From an uncultured Burkholderiales bacterium (GTDB lineage Bacteria > Pseudomonadota > Gammaproteobacteria > Burkholderiales > Burkholderiaceae_C), in NCBI GenBank assembly GCA_903887325.1, contig CAISPG010000086.1:1-38493 (forward strand): a stretch of DNA of 38,493 bases, read 5' to 3'. A model generated the notes under the pieces. The model was given only the letters and a program-made list of their open reading frames with translations. It was not told the origin of the DNA and did not search any database. The position numbers and the translations under genes were made by a program. This document shows, one piece after another, positions 16,514 through 23,735 of this stretch; position 1 is the stretch's first letter; every line of letters begins with the position of its first letter.

Positions 16514-17160
16514 GCGTCGGCTTTCTTGGAAGAGGGAGGGGTGTCAAATTGCAGCATGCGCTCGACATAACGCGCCACCGTATCTATTTCCAGATTCACC
16601 GGGCTACCTGGCTTTAAGCTGCCCAGCGCCGTGTTCTCGATGGTGTGTGGAATCAGGTTGATGAAGACCAGACAACCCTCAGCCTTGTCTTCAATCCGGT
16701 TGACCGTGAGGCTGACACCGTTGACGGTGATCGAGCCTTTGTAGGCGAGGTATTTGGCCAGTGCGGGCGGCGCAAGTACTTGCAACAACCAGCTTTCACC
16801 AACAAGTTCAAAGCGCGCCACCTGACCGACACCGTCCACATGGCCCGAGACGATATGGCCGCCCAAGCGGTCGTTGGGGCGCAAGGCTTTTTCCAAATTG
16901 AGGGTGGTGCCGATCACATTCAGCAATGCCGTTTTGTTCAGCGATTCGGCGGAGATGTCTATGGTGAAGTGGTTGAGGGCGGCATCAAAGCTGGTGACCG
17001 TCATGCAGGCGCCGTTGAGGGCAATGCTGTCGCCGAGGGTGACGTCGTCCAGGTAATGCGCAGGTGTGCTGATCTCAAGGCGCTTGCCATGATCCAAAGA
17101 GCGACCCAGGTCGTGAACGGCGGCGATGCGCCCCACGCCGGTAATGATTCCGGTGAACAT
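16510..17160 (-). CDS. ribE: Riboflavin synthase, alpha chain
   Basis: This enzyme dismutates two 6,7-dimethyl-8-ribityllumazine molecules to riboflavin. The 216-residue protein begins with the invariant [12 protein letters not shown] and holds two related lumazine-binding halves: the first with [14 protein letters not shown] and the second with [28 protein letters not shown] lies between them. The C-terminus ([16 protein letters not shown]) is also typical. It begins 17 bases after ribD and overlaps ribB by four bases. Confidence 0.97.
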   Translation of the reverse strand: MFTGIITGVGRIAAVHDLGRSLDHGKRLEISTPAHYLDDVTLGDSIALNGACMTVTSFDAALNHFTIDISAESLNKTALLNVIGTTLNLEKALRPNDRLGGHIVSGHVDGVGQVARFELVGESWLLQVLAPPALAKYLAYKGSITVNGVSLTVNRIEDKAEGCLVFINLIPHTIENTALGSLKPGSPVNLEIDTVARYVERMLQFDTPPSSKKADA

Positions 17161-17177
17161 TCGGGTATTTTCGCAGA

Positions 17178-18281
17178 TCAGCGGGGGTGTCTGAGCAACA
17201 GTCTCAAATCCTCACCCATTGCAGCGCTTTCATGGAAGCGCCAACGCTGCGCTTGGTCTAAATGCGAGAGTGTGGGCAGGGCTGCCATGCCTTGACCCGG
17301 GCCGATCAAGAGTGGTGCCAGATAGACCAGGAGTTCATCAATCAAACCCGCTTGCAACAAGGAGCCATTGAGTTTGTGACCGGCCTCCACATGCACCTCG
17401 TTGTAATTCAGTTGCCCCAGATGCCGCACCATGGCGTGCAAATCCACTTTCTCGCCCGGGCCATTCAGGCAAACCAAAGTGGCGCCTTGCGCTTTCAATG
17501 CCTTTTCTTTTTCAGGCGCGTGTACTGCATGAAAAATGACCAACCGCCTTTGTTCATTCCAAAGTTTGGCATTCAGCGGCGTTTGCAGGCGCGAATCAAC
17601 CAGCAGCAAATCCGGTTGGCGCGGCGTGTCCACCGCTCGCACATTCAAGAGCGGATCGTCTTGCAACACCGTGCCTATGCCGCTCAGCACTGCGCAGGCG
17701 CGGGCGCGCCAATGGTGGCCGTCATCGCGGGCGGCTTGGCCGGTGATCCATTGGCTGGCACCGTTGTTCAAAGCGGTCTGGCCGTCAAGCGATTGCGCGG
17801 TTTTCAGTCGCAGCCACGGTGTGCCGTGTTGCATGCGTTTGAAAAAACCGATGTTGAGTTCACGCGCCTCGTCTTCGAGCAAGCCGGTGTGCACCTCAAT
17901 ACCGGCGGCGCGCAAGCGAGCCAGCCCTTGGCCGGAGACTTGCGGATTGGGGTCTTGCACGCTGGCAAACACGCGCGCAATACCGGCTTGAATCAATGCT
18001 TCACAACACGGCCCGGTGCGCCCCTGATGGGCACAAGGCTCTAGCGTGACATAGGCGGTCGCTCCGGTGAGATCAAAGTCGCGGGATTGCGCATGGCGCA
18101 AGGCCATGATTTCGGCATGTGCCTGACCGGTCGGCTGGGTGTGTCCCTGTCCCAGCAATTCGCCGTCAGCCGATGTGATGACACATCCCACGCGGGGGTT
18201 GGGAGTGGTGATGAACAAGGCCTGTTGCGCCTGCGTCAGGGCCTGGCGCATGTGCGTGAAATCTGTTGGGGAAAAGAGCAT
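17178..18281 (-). CDS. ribD: RibD, bifunctional pyrimidine deaminase/reductase of riboflavin synthesis
   Basis: RibD deaminates and then reduces the pyrimidine intermediate. The N-terminal cytidine-deaminase-like domain has the zinc motif HAEIMAL and PCAHQGRTGPCC; the C-terminal reductase domain shows RLKTAQSLDGQTALNNGASQ, GIGTVLQDDPLLNVR and the late HVEAGHKLNGSLLQAGLIDEL. I begin at ATG 18281 (367 residues, MLFSPTDFTHMRQAL), with AAGGA about ten bases upstream; a TTG frame to 18344 would add 21 residues with no family likeness. It is the first gene of the ten-gene unit that ends with tolA. Confidence 0.95.
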   Translation of the reverse strand: MLFSPTDFTHMRQALTQAQQALFITTPNPRVGCVITSADGELLGQGHTQPTGQAHAEIMALRHAQSRDFDLTGATAYVTLEPCAHQGRTGPCCEALIQAGIARVFASVQDPNPQVSGQGLARLRAAGIEVHTGLLEDEARELNIGFFKRMQHGTPWLRLKTAQSLDGQTALNNGASQWITGQAARDDGHHWRARACAVLSGIGTVLQDDPLLNVRAVDTPRQPDLLLVDSRLQTPLNAKLWNEQRRLVIFHAVHAPEKEKALKAQGATLVCLNGPGEKVDLHAMVRHLGQLNYNEVHVEAGHKLNGSLLQAGLIDELLVYLAPLLIGPGQGMAALPTLSHLDQAQRWRFHESAAMGEDLRLLLRHPR

Positions 18282-18346
18282 GAGGTCATTATCCTTGGCC
18301 GGGGGCGTGTGATTGCCGCAAGGCGATCCAACAGAAGTTGACAATA

Positions 18347-18374
18347 TTTATAAACATTGCTCATGAGCGGTAAA
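18347..18374 (-). promoter_or_regulatory. Candidate sigma-70 promoter of the rib-nusB-tol unit
   Basis: On the minus strand TTTACC (18374-18369) and TATAAA (18352-18347) are 16 bases apart, matching the -35 box at four of six and the -10 box at five of six positions. The spacer contains the perfect ten-base palindrome GCTCATGAGC (18359-18368), a possible operator. The leader to ATG 18281 would be only about 60 bases, too short for an FMN riboswitch, and none of its conserved elements is seen. Confidence 0.45.
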
Positions 18375-18513
18375 TTTTTTAGATTAATAACTTACCCTAG
18401 GGACAACCCTTGACCAATTTACTGAATTCGGAATGCAGAATGCGGGGGCCTTTTGCAATTTCTGCAAGAGTCCACAATGTGTGTGCAAGTCAATTTTTTC
18501 AGGGGATAAACGA
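18375..18513. other. Intergenic leader of the PQQ dehydrogenase
   Basis: This AT-rich stretch between the ribD promoter and the dehydrogenase start contains TTGACC at 18410, without a well-spaced -10 box, a small inverted repeat TTGCA-ATTTC-TGCAA (18453-18467), and the AGGGG ribosome site at 18501. A specific promoter or an MxbD- or PedR-type operator cannot be assigned. Confidence 0.4.
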
Positions 18514-20331
18514 ATGAAAAAAAACGTACGGCGACTCAGTGCTGCATTCGGGGTAGTCATGACCAGTGTCATGCTGTCCTTGGGTGCCAGCGCTGGTGAT
18601 GTCACCACCGAAAGGCTGGTAAACAGCGAAAAAGAACCAGGCAACTGGCTCAATCACCACGGCAACCTTGAAGCCCACCGCTTCTCTGGTCTGGATCAGA
18701 TCAACGCCAAAAACGTCAAAAACCTGCGGGTTGCTTTCACCTGGGCTATGGGTGGAACACAAGGCGGCGGCAAGGAAGTTATTCAGTACCAGTACGCTGG
18801 CCTGGAAGGCACACCTGTGGCTGAAGACGGCTTCCTGTACCTGACAACAGGTTGGGGCGTGGTCACCAAGCTCGACACACGTGGCGGTACACCGCGCATG
18901 GTGTGGCAATACAACCCCGCTGCTGATCCCGACTATTCCACTACCGTGGCATGTTGCGGCATCAACAACCGTGGCGCTGTGTTGGCTGGCAACATGGTCA
19001 TTTCTCCCGTCATCGACGGTCGTATCCTGGCGCTGAACAAAACTGACGGCTCCAAGATTTGGGAAGCCCAAGTTGCTGATCCCGGTAAATCTGAAGTCAT
19101 CACCAACGCACCCCTGATCGTCAAAGACATGGTTGTGACAGGTATGGCCGGTGCCGAGTACGGTGTGCGAGGCTGGCTCGAAGCGCTGGACATCAAGACC
19201 GGCAAGCGTCGTTGGAGAACTTACACCATTCCTGGTCCCGGCGAAGCCGGCCATGAAACTTGGAAAGACAAACACGGTGCCTGGAAAACAGGCGGCGGCT
19301 CTACATGGGTGACCGGCTCTTACGATCCTGAGCTGAACATCATCGTTTGGGGTACAGGCAACCCAGGTCCTGACTGGGACAATGCTTACCGTCCCGGCGA
19401 CAACCTGTGGACCGACAGTACCCTGGCACTTGACGCCGACACCGGCAAAATCAAGTGGGGCTTCCAGCACACTCCCAATGACCCGTATGACTTCGACTCT
19501 GTGTCTGAAAACACATTCGTTGACACACAGGTTAACGGCAAGTTTGCCCGCACCACACTGCACGCCAACCGCAACGGCTACGCCTATGCGCTGGATCGTA
19601 AAACTGGTGAGTGCTTGTGGGGAACCCAGTTCGTCGACAAGTTGAACTGGAGCGGTGGCTTGGATTCCAAGTGCAAGCCTAAGGCCTACAACGCCAAGTC
19701 TGACGTCCAAACTTATGCGAAAGGCACAGCTGCTGCCCGTGGTACCGCTACCAAAGGTCGCGGCACTGTTGACGGCGTTCTGGAACCAGGGCACATGGGT
19801 GGCAAAAACTGGCCCCCGACTTCTTACAGCCCGCAAACCGGTTTGTACTACATCCCGACCATTGAAGGTTGTAACAAAGCTTTTGCCGAAGTTGCTGAGC
19901 CGGGTGCCCTCAAGCCCCGTCAGCTGTTCCTCGGCGGCGCACCGTTCTCTACATTTGATGACCCGACATGCGGCCGTATCAGCGGCAGTATCACGGCTAT
20001 CGAAGTGGCCAGCGGCAAGGTCGTGAAGAAAGCCTACACCAAGCACCCCCAACTCGGCGGACTGCTGTCCACCGCTGGTGGCCTGGTGTTCTCTGGCTAC
20101 GCTGAAGGCCAAGTGGTTGCACACGATGCAAACACTTTGGAAGAACTGTGGAGATTCGAAACTGGCTCAGCCATCAACGCACCTCCCATGTCTTTCAGCG
20201 CTGACGGCAAGCAATACATTGCCATTGAAGTCGGCCTCGGCGGCGCATGGCCACAGTGGTTCGTGTCTGCTACACCTGAACTTAAAGCTCAGGTTCCTAG
20301 CAACATGCTCTACGTTTTCGCTCTGCCTTAA
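18514..20331 (+). CDS. PQQ-dependent methanol/ethanol-family alcohol dehydrogenase, lanthanide-type motif
   Basis: This is a periplasmic quinoprotein of eight beta-propeller blades that oxidises a primary alcohol to aldehyde and passes electrons to cytochrome c. The signal peptide is KKNVRRLSAAFGVVMTSVML followed by SLGASAG. The vicinal cysteines C147-C148 (TVACCGINNRG), the WGTGNPGPDWD segment and the DRKTGECLWG blade motif are those of the family. The catalytic aspartate D326 in NDPYDFDSVSE is followed by D328; that second Asp marks the lanthanide-dependent (XoxF/PedH-like) enzymes, where calcium enzymes have Ala or Ser. I start at ATG 18514 with AGGGG eight bases upstream (605 residues). 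There is no fused cytochrome domain. The alcohol substrate is not defined by sequence; no PQQ synthesis or XoxJ-like gene is in the window. Confidence 0.9.
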   Translation: MKKNVRRLSAAFGVVMTSVMLSLGASAGDVTTERLVNSEKEPGNWLNHHGNLEAHRFSGLDQINAKNVKNLRVAFTWAMGGTQGGGKEVIQYQYAGLEGTPVAEDGFLYLTTGWGVVTKLDTRGGTPRMVWQYNPAADPDYSTTVACCGINNRGAVLAGNMVISPVIDGRILALNKTDGSKIWEAQVADPGKSEVITNAPLIVKDMVVTGMAGAEYGVRGWLEALDIKTGKRRWRTYTIPGPGEAGHETWKDKHGAWKTGGGSTWVTGSYDPELNIIVWGTGNPGPDWDNAYRPGDNLWTDSTLALDADTGKIKWGFQHTPNDPYDFDSVSENTFVDTQVNGKFARTTLHANRNGYAYALDRKTGECLWGTQFVDKLNWSGGLDSKCKPKAYNAKSDVQTYAKGTAAARGTATKGRGTVDGVLEPGHMGGKNWPPTSYSPQTGLYYIPTIEGCNKAFAEVAEPGALKPRQLFLGGAPFSTFDDPTCGRISGSITAIEVASGKVVKKAYTKHPQLGGLLSTAGGLVFSGYAEGQVVAHDANTLEELWRFETGSAINAPPMSFSADGKQYIAIEVGLGGAWPQWFVSATPELKAQVPSNMLYVFALP

Positions 20332-20347
20332 GCAGGTGTGAAAGAAT

Positions 20348-20380
20348 GCGGTCTGGTGTCTGACACCGGACCGCTTTTTT
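20348..20380 (+). terminator. Strong intrinsic terminator after the PQQ dehydrogenase
   Basis: The arms GCGGTCTGGTG (20348-20358) and CACCGGACCGC (20364-20374) pair over eleven positions with one G-U wobble, around a five-base loop, and are followed directly by six T. It separates the dehydrogenase from the cytochrome gene that starts 54 bases later. Confidence 0.88.
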
Positions 20381-20433
20381 GTTTAAATTGTGAAATGATT
20401 GTTTTCTCTGAAGATAAAGGTAAGGTTGAAGTG

Positions 20434-20805
20434 ATGAAAGTCCTGACATCAAATTTGCTGCGGAACCTGGCGCTGTGTCTCCCGGTCTTTGCTACATGTT
20501 TGCCCATCGCGGCAGTTGCAGAAGAAGATGACCGTCCGGTCATTGTGGTACCTCGTGGGGGTGGCAAAGAGACTTTCACCAGGTTTTGCACAACCTGTCA
20601 CATGCCCGACGGCCGTGGCGGACAAAACGAAGGTGGTTACGGTGCGGATTTGCGCGTGACCAAACTGACTGCAGAAGAAGTTGTTGGCGTGGTCACCAAT
20701 GGCCGCCAATCCAAAGGCATGCCTTCATTCAAAGGCATCATTGACGACGAGAAAATCGGTCAAGTGGCCGCGTATGTCAAAACAGTGATCAAGCTCAAGG
20801 AATAA
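20434..20805 (+). CDS. Small periplasmic c-type cytochrome
   Basis: The 123-residue protein has a signal peptide (NLALCLPVFATCLPIAAVA), one heme-binding site C52-T-T-C55-H56 and a likely axial methionine, M96 in SKGMPSFKG, so it is a monoheme class I cytochrome. I start at ATG 20434, eight bases after AAGG; a longer GTG frame from 20338 would cover the terminator and is rejected. Its position behind the quinoprotein dehydrogenase suggests that it is the electron acceptor, in the role XoxG or ExaB plays for related enzymes. The strong terminator between them means that it either has its own promoter or depends on read-through. Confidence 0.88.
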   Translation: MKVLTSNLLRNLALCLPVFATCLPIAAVAEEDDRPVIVVPRGGGKETFTRFCTTCHMPDGRGGQNEGGYGADLRVTKLTAEEVVGVVTNGRQSKGMPSFKGIIDDEKIGQVAAYVKTVIKLKE

Positions 20806-20828
20806 GTTTTTTCACTTTGCTACAAATG

Positions 20829-20857
20829 AAAAGGCCGCTTACGCGGCCTTTGTTTTT
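20829..20857. terminator. Intrinsic terminator after the cytochrome gene
   Basis: AAGGCCGC (20831-20838) and GCGGCCTT (20843-20850) form a perfect eight-base stem with a TTAC loop, followed by TGTTTTT. The stem is preceded by AAATGAA, so on the minus strand it has TTCATTT and may serve the convergent gene ending at 20894 as well. Confidence 0.85.
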
Positions 20858-20893
20858 ATAGGCTGTCAATAGCCGTTACAAATAGTTGTTTGC

Positions 20894-21355
20894 TTATTTG
20901 GCCGGGTACTTGGCTTGCACACCGGCGAGTTGTTCGGGAGTCATGCGTTTTTTCAAGCTGTCCAGAACCGATTGAAAATCCAGGCGCGCATAGCTTTCGT
21001 TGCGCTGCATGGCTTCATTTACCCAGTCGTAGGCTTGCACATAATTTTTGTGGCCGCCCATGCGAATTTCCATGTAAATCATTTTTAACAGGATGCGTCC
21101 GTTTTTGTTTTTACGCGCAGCCAGTTGATAACCGATTTCTCTGGCCTCAGACAAATCGCCAATTTCACGGCCGTGGTCGTAGGCATCCCGGCCTTTGATG
21201 AACAGCGACAGGCTTTCGTTTTCATAGGCGCACTCTTTTTCATCTTCAAGAGGGCAGACAAAGCCGTCTTCTGCATAAGCAGAAGGCACTGAGGTGATGA
21301 TCAATGCAAGCGTTGTCAATGTGACCCGCCAGGCGGGGTGTGAGAGTATGTTCAT
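20894..21355 (-). CDS. Exported protein of unknown function
   Basis: I do not recognise this 153-residue protein. It has a clear signal peptide (VTLTTLALIITSVPSAYA, cleavage probable after residue 28) and a mature part that begins with two cysteines, C34 in FVCPLED and C42 in KECAYEN, which could form a disulfide. The rest looks helical (LARKNKNGRILLKMIYMEIRMGGHKNYVQAYDWVNEAM) and faintly recalls TPR/Sel1-like helix pairs (AYDHGREIGDLSEAREIGY). It is convergent with the cytochrome gene and lies 38 bases after the end of the next minus-strand gene upstream of it. The start ATG lacks a strong ribosome site. Confidence 0.75.
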   Translation of the reverse strand: MNILSHPAWRVTLTTLALIITSVPSAYAEDGFVCPLEDEKECAYENESLSLFIKGRDAYDHGREIGDLSEAREIGYQLAARKNKNGRILLKMIYMEIRMGGHKNYVQAYDWVNEAMQRNESYARLDFQSVLDSLKKRMTPEQLAGVQAKYPAK

Positions 21356-21393
21356 GAGTGAAAACCGGTTGGGGGAAAGGGAAAATCAGTGCT

Positions 21394-21879
21394 TCAGTTA
21401 CCTGCCATGTCCTTGCTGAACTTGCCCAGTTTGGCAGTGTCAAAGTAATAAGTCACAGCGGAAAAACGGCCGCTGGTGTCCATGTCGTAAATGGCGACCA
21501 TGGGTACTTTGAAGAAGTCACCGCTGGCTTTGTGCTGCGCTTCCCAGGTGTAAACAATGGCTGCAGTGCGGCCGTGGACAATGATTTGCTTGACCTCGTA
21601 CTTGGCTTTGAAAGCTTTGAACTCAGCGTTGAAGAATTCGGTGAAATCTTTTTTGCCACTTTGGTTACTCAATGGGCTTTGACGGGTGACGTTGTCGGAG
21701 AAATATTTCACCCACTCGGCCGTGTCTTCAGCCTCCATGGCATTGTTGTAACCGGTCAGCGCCTGGCGGATGATGGATTCAACCTGCATCTCCACCGAAC
21801 CGGCGGCTTTGGCATTCACACTGAATAACAGACCCAGGGAAAGAAGAAAAACGGAAATATACCGATGGATCCGGGACAT
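21394..21879 (-). CDS. Exported NTF2-like (SnoaL/DUF4440-type) protein
   Basis: The 161-residue protein has a signal peptide (YISVFLLSLGLLFSVNAKA) and a single NTF2-like domain: the helix VESIIRQALTGYNNAMEAEDTAEWVKYFSDNV, then strands around VKQIIVHGRTAAIVYTWEAQ and FKVPMVAIYDMDTSGRFSAV. Such alpha-beta cones bind small ligands or act as scaffolds; no catalytic residue can be assigned. I start at ATG 21879 because AGGAG lies nine bases upstream; the frame continues open to 22026 without support. A good promoter lies just ahead. It may be cotranscribed with the unknown gene 38 bases downstream. Confidence 0.8.
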   Translation of the reverse strand: MSRIHRYISVFLLSLGLLFSVNAKAAGSVEMQVESIIRQALTGYNNAMEAEDTAEWVKYFSDNVTRQSPLSNQSGKKDFTEFFNAEFKAFKAKYEVKQIIVHGRTAAIVYTWEAQHKASGDFFKVPMVAIYDMDTSGRFSAVTYYFDTAKLGKFSKDMAGN

Positions 21880-21916
21880 GAAAGAAACTCCTGAATAGTT
21901 AAATTTAAAAGTATTA

Positions 21917-21945
21917 ATTTTAGATGATTTCCGCCCGGGTCGCAA
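21917..21945 (-). promoter_or_regulatory. Candidate sigma-70 promoter for the NTF2-like gene
   Basis: On the minus strand TTGCGA (21945-21940) and TAAAAT (21922-21917) stand exactly 17 bases apart, matching consensus at four and five of six positions. The AGGAG site and ATG follow within about 40 bases, in an AT-rich leader that differs from the surrounding GC-rich sequence. Confidence 0.5.
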
Positions 21946-22060
21946 CACCGTAAATACGCAACGCCGACACTTCAAAATGGGTGCTCTCCAGTCTGGTTTT
22001 GCATACTTAGCGATACCCATAAACAAACAAGCGTGTATTCATCTTGACCAGCAACTGCTG

Positions 22061-22414
22061 TCATTGGCTTGTGAACCTCTTTGCCCGGCCGCATGTATCT
22101 GTGCTTTGCGCACCCGCCGGTGTCGCAGTCAACAGGTAAGTCTGGCCCTGACTGCTGAGGCTAATCCGGTAACGTAATTCTGTTGTGCGCCATACGCTTT
22201 CGGGCAAGGTGTCAGGGTAACTGCCTTGGCTGGTCGCCGCTTGCTCCAGCCATTGCGCGGATTTCATCAATGCCACTTTGGCCAACTGGCGCTGGCTGCG
22301 TGACTGAGCGGTCTGGTAAACCGGCATGGCAAAAGCTGTCAGCAGGCCGATGATGGCCATCACGCATATCAATTCAATCAGGCTGAAGCCGGTTTGCGAA
22401 TGACTGAATTTCAT
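22061..22414 (-). CDS. pilE: Type IV minor pilin, PilE-like
   Basis: This 117-residue protein carries the class III prepilin signal: a short leader MKFSHSQTG, cleavage before FSLIE with Glu at +5, then the hydrophobic helix LICVMAIIGLLTAFAMP. The C-terminal half has the short globular domain of PilE-type minor pilins (WLEQAATSQGSYPDTLP). The start at ATG 22414 overlaps the PilX-like stop as ATGA; the frame is open to 22600 but the extra residues lie inside pilX. It is the last gene of the pilin unit. In most relatives pilY1 precedes it; here it follows pilX directly. Confidence 0.88.
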   Translation of the reverse strand: MKFSHSQTGFSLIELICVMAIIGLLTAFAMPVYQTAQSRSQRQLAKVALMKSAQWLEQAATSQGSYPDTLPESVWRTTELRYRISLSSQGQTYLLTATPAGAQSTDTCGRAKRFTSQ

Positions 22415-23025
22415 GGCTGCAACTCCAGCACAGTTTGCAGATCCGCCAACCTGATCGCCGTGTCGTTTACCGTGGTGGTGGCGGGTTGCCACACCGCTTG
22501 CCAGGCTGCCTGCGTGTTCCGGTTCGAGGCCTGCGCCAGCGCAGTGATGCGGTAGGTGAACGCACCGCCTACTTGGTTTGCATTGCTTGTTGATGTCCAT
22601 ATTTCAACCCAATACACCAGACTGATCTCGCCTTGAGCCGGCAGACTGTTGGCACCTGATGTGCGGTTTAGCCAATCGCTGCGGTGGTTGCTCAGATGCA
22701 GCAGTGGTCTGCAAATACCTTGCACACAGCCGTTGACTGGCAAACGTGTTTGCAATTGCGCCCATTGCGCAGCATCCACCGGATAAGACAAGCGCATATT
22801 CTTATTCGCTTGCGCTGCGGGTGAAGAAATGGCTGTCGCCGCCTTGCAGATGCCTGATAAGGCCGCTTGCCGCAATTGCCAGCGCTCGACACTGCTGCGA
22901 CTCCAGCCTTGCGACAAAGCGATGTTGCGCCAGCAAGCCAGCAGCAACACACTGCAAAGCATGGACAGCGCCAATACGGTTGGCAGCGCCAGGCCTTGTT
23001 GCTGGAAAAATTTCAGAGCTTTCAT
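22411..23025 (-). CDS. pilX: Type IV pilus minor pilin, PilX-like
   Basis: The 204-residue protein starts MKALKFFQQQG, with the presumed cleavage site before LALPTVLALSMLCSVLLLACW. It lacks Glu at +5 (Thr there), as seen in the tip-type pseudopilin GspK and many PilX proteins. The body has cysteines in GCVQGICRP that could form a disulfide. Recognition as PilX rests on the leader, the size and its place between pilW and pilE; sequence similarity in this family is low. Start ATG 23025 overlaps the pilW stop by four bases. Confidence 0.8.
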   Translation of the reverse strand: MKALKFFQQQGLALPTVLALSMLCSVLLLACWRNIALSQGWSRSSVERWQLRQAALSGICKAATAISSPAAQANKNMRLSYPVDAAQWAQLQTRLPVNGCVQGICRPLLHLSNHRSDWLNRTSGANSLPAQGEISLVYWVEIWTSTSNANQVGGAFTYRITALAQASNRNTQAAWQAVWQPATTTVNDTAIRLADLQTVLELQP

Positions 23026-23735
23026 GGGCCGGCATGCTTGAGAAAAAAGACGGTGCGCCATGCGCTGGCACCGTTTTTCAAAGGCGATTGTGTGTTGCAT
23101 GACAGATTCCCTGGCGTGAGCGTGAGGCCGTCCGGCCGTATTTGCAGACACAGACCGACAGCACGCACTTGCTGCCAGTCGCTGACCTGCGCTGCGCTGC
23201 GCCATTGCAATTGTTGTGCGGCGGGGGTTGCGCCTGCCGGCCCGGTTTGCTCGGCATAACGCAGGCGCAAATCGTCGATTTGTTCGGCCAGCGCCTGGTA
23301 GGTGGTGTTGCTGCGCGCCGTGTCCTTGCAACTGAGTTCGCGCTGACTGTTGCGCCTGAAATCGTCTTGCAGCCAGGGCAGGGTGGAGGCTTCATGGCCC
23401 TGGCAGTCAGCCGGTGTCAGGCTGCGCCACTGGTTCAATTGCAAAGTGGTGTCGCTGCCGCTCAGAGTCACTGGTAAGCGGCTAAGCACCGCCATGCCTT
23501 GTGCGTCGACAGACAGTTCCGGTGCGCCCGCGCGTTGTACACGCTCTCGAAATAACTGCAAAGCTGTATGCAGGCGCAATTGGGTTTCTGCTTGTGTTTG
23601 CAGCATCAACTGGCCGCGCTGTATCCAGGCAAACGCGCTGAATGCAGCCATGACCACCAGCAGGCTCAGGCTCATACCGACCATGCATTGCACCAGCCCC
23701 TGGCCTTGCTGCTGCTTGCGTTGTTTGTGCTTCAT
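23022..23735 (-). CDS. pilW: Type IV pilus minor pilin, PilW-like
   Basis: The 237-residue protein has the leader MKHKQRKQQQG and the hydrophobic segment LVQCMVGMSLSLLVVMAAFSA. Aligned with the usual GFTLVELMVGMSL form, position +5 is Gln, not Glu (codon CAA), and the next residue is Cys. The rest (LRLHTALQLFRERVQRAGAPEL, then a long body) fits PilW. I begin at ATG 23735, which overlaps the pilV stop by four bases like the other junctions; ATG 23744 and 23777 are alternatives. PilW is part of the priming complex at the pilus tip. Confidence 0.82.
   Translation of the reverse strand: MKHKQRKQQQGQGLVQCMVGMSLSLLVVMAAFSAFAWIQRGQLMLQTQAETQLRLHTALQLFRERVQRAGAPELSVDAQGMAVLSRLPVTLSGSDTTLQLNQWRSLTPADCQGHEASTLPWLQDDFRRNSQRELSCKDTARSNTTYQALAEQIDDLRLRYAEQTGPAGATPAAQQLQWRSAAQVSDWQQVRAVGLCLQIRPDGLTLTPGNLSCNTQSPLKNGASAWRTVFFLKHAGP

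Noticed and set aside
18282-18432. Possible FMN riboswitch upstream of ribD
   Set aside because: The leader is about 60 bases and lacks the conserved RFN helices; the element cannot fit.
18443-18457. Possible sigma-54 promoter before the PQQ dehydrogenase
   Set aside because: The GG and GC pairs are not at the required twelve-base distance.
18499-20124. A 541-codon open frame on the minus strand opposite the PQQ dehydrogenase
   Set aside because: It has no family motif, low-complexity composition and full overlap with a well-supported gene; a shadow of codon bias.
20338-20433. Longer N-terminus of the cytochrome from GTG 20338
   Set aside because: It would translate the terminator hairpin and put the signal peptide inside the protein.
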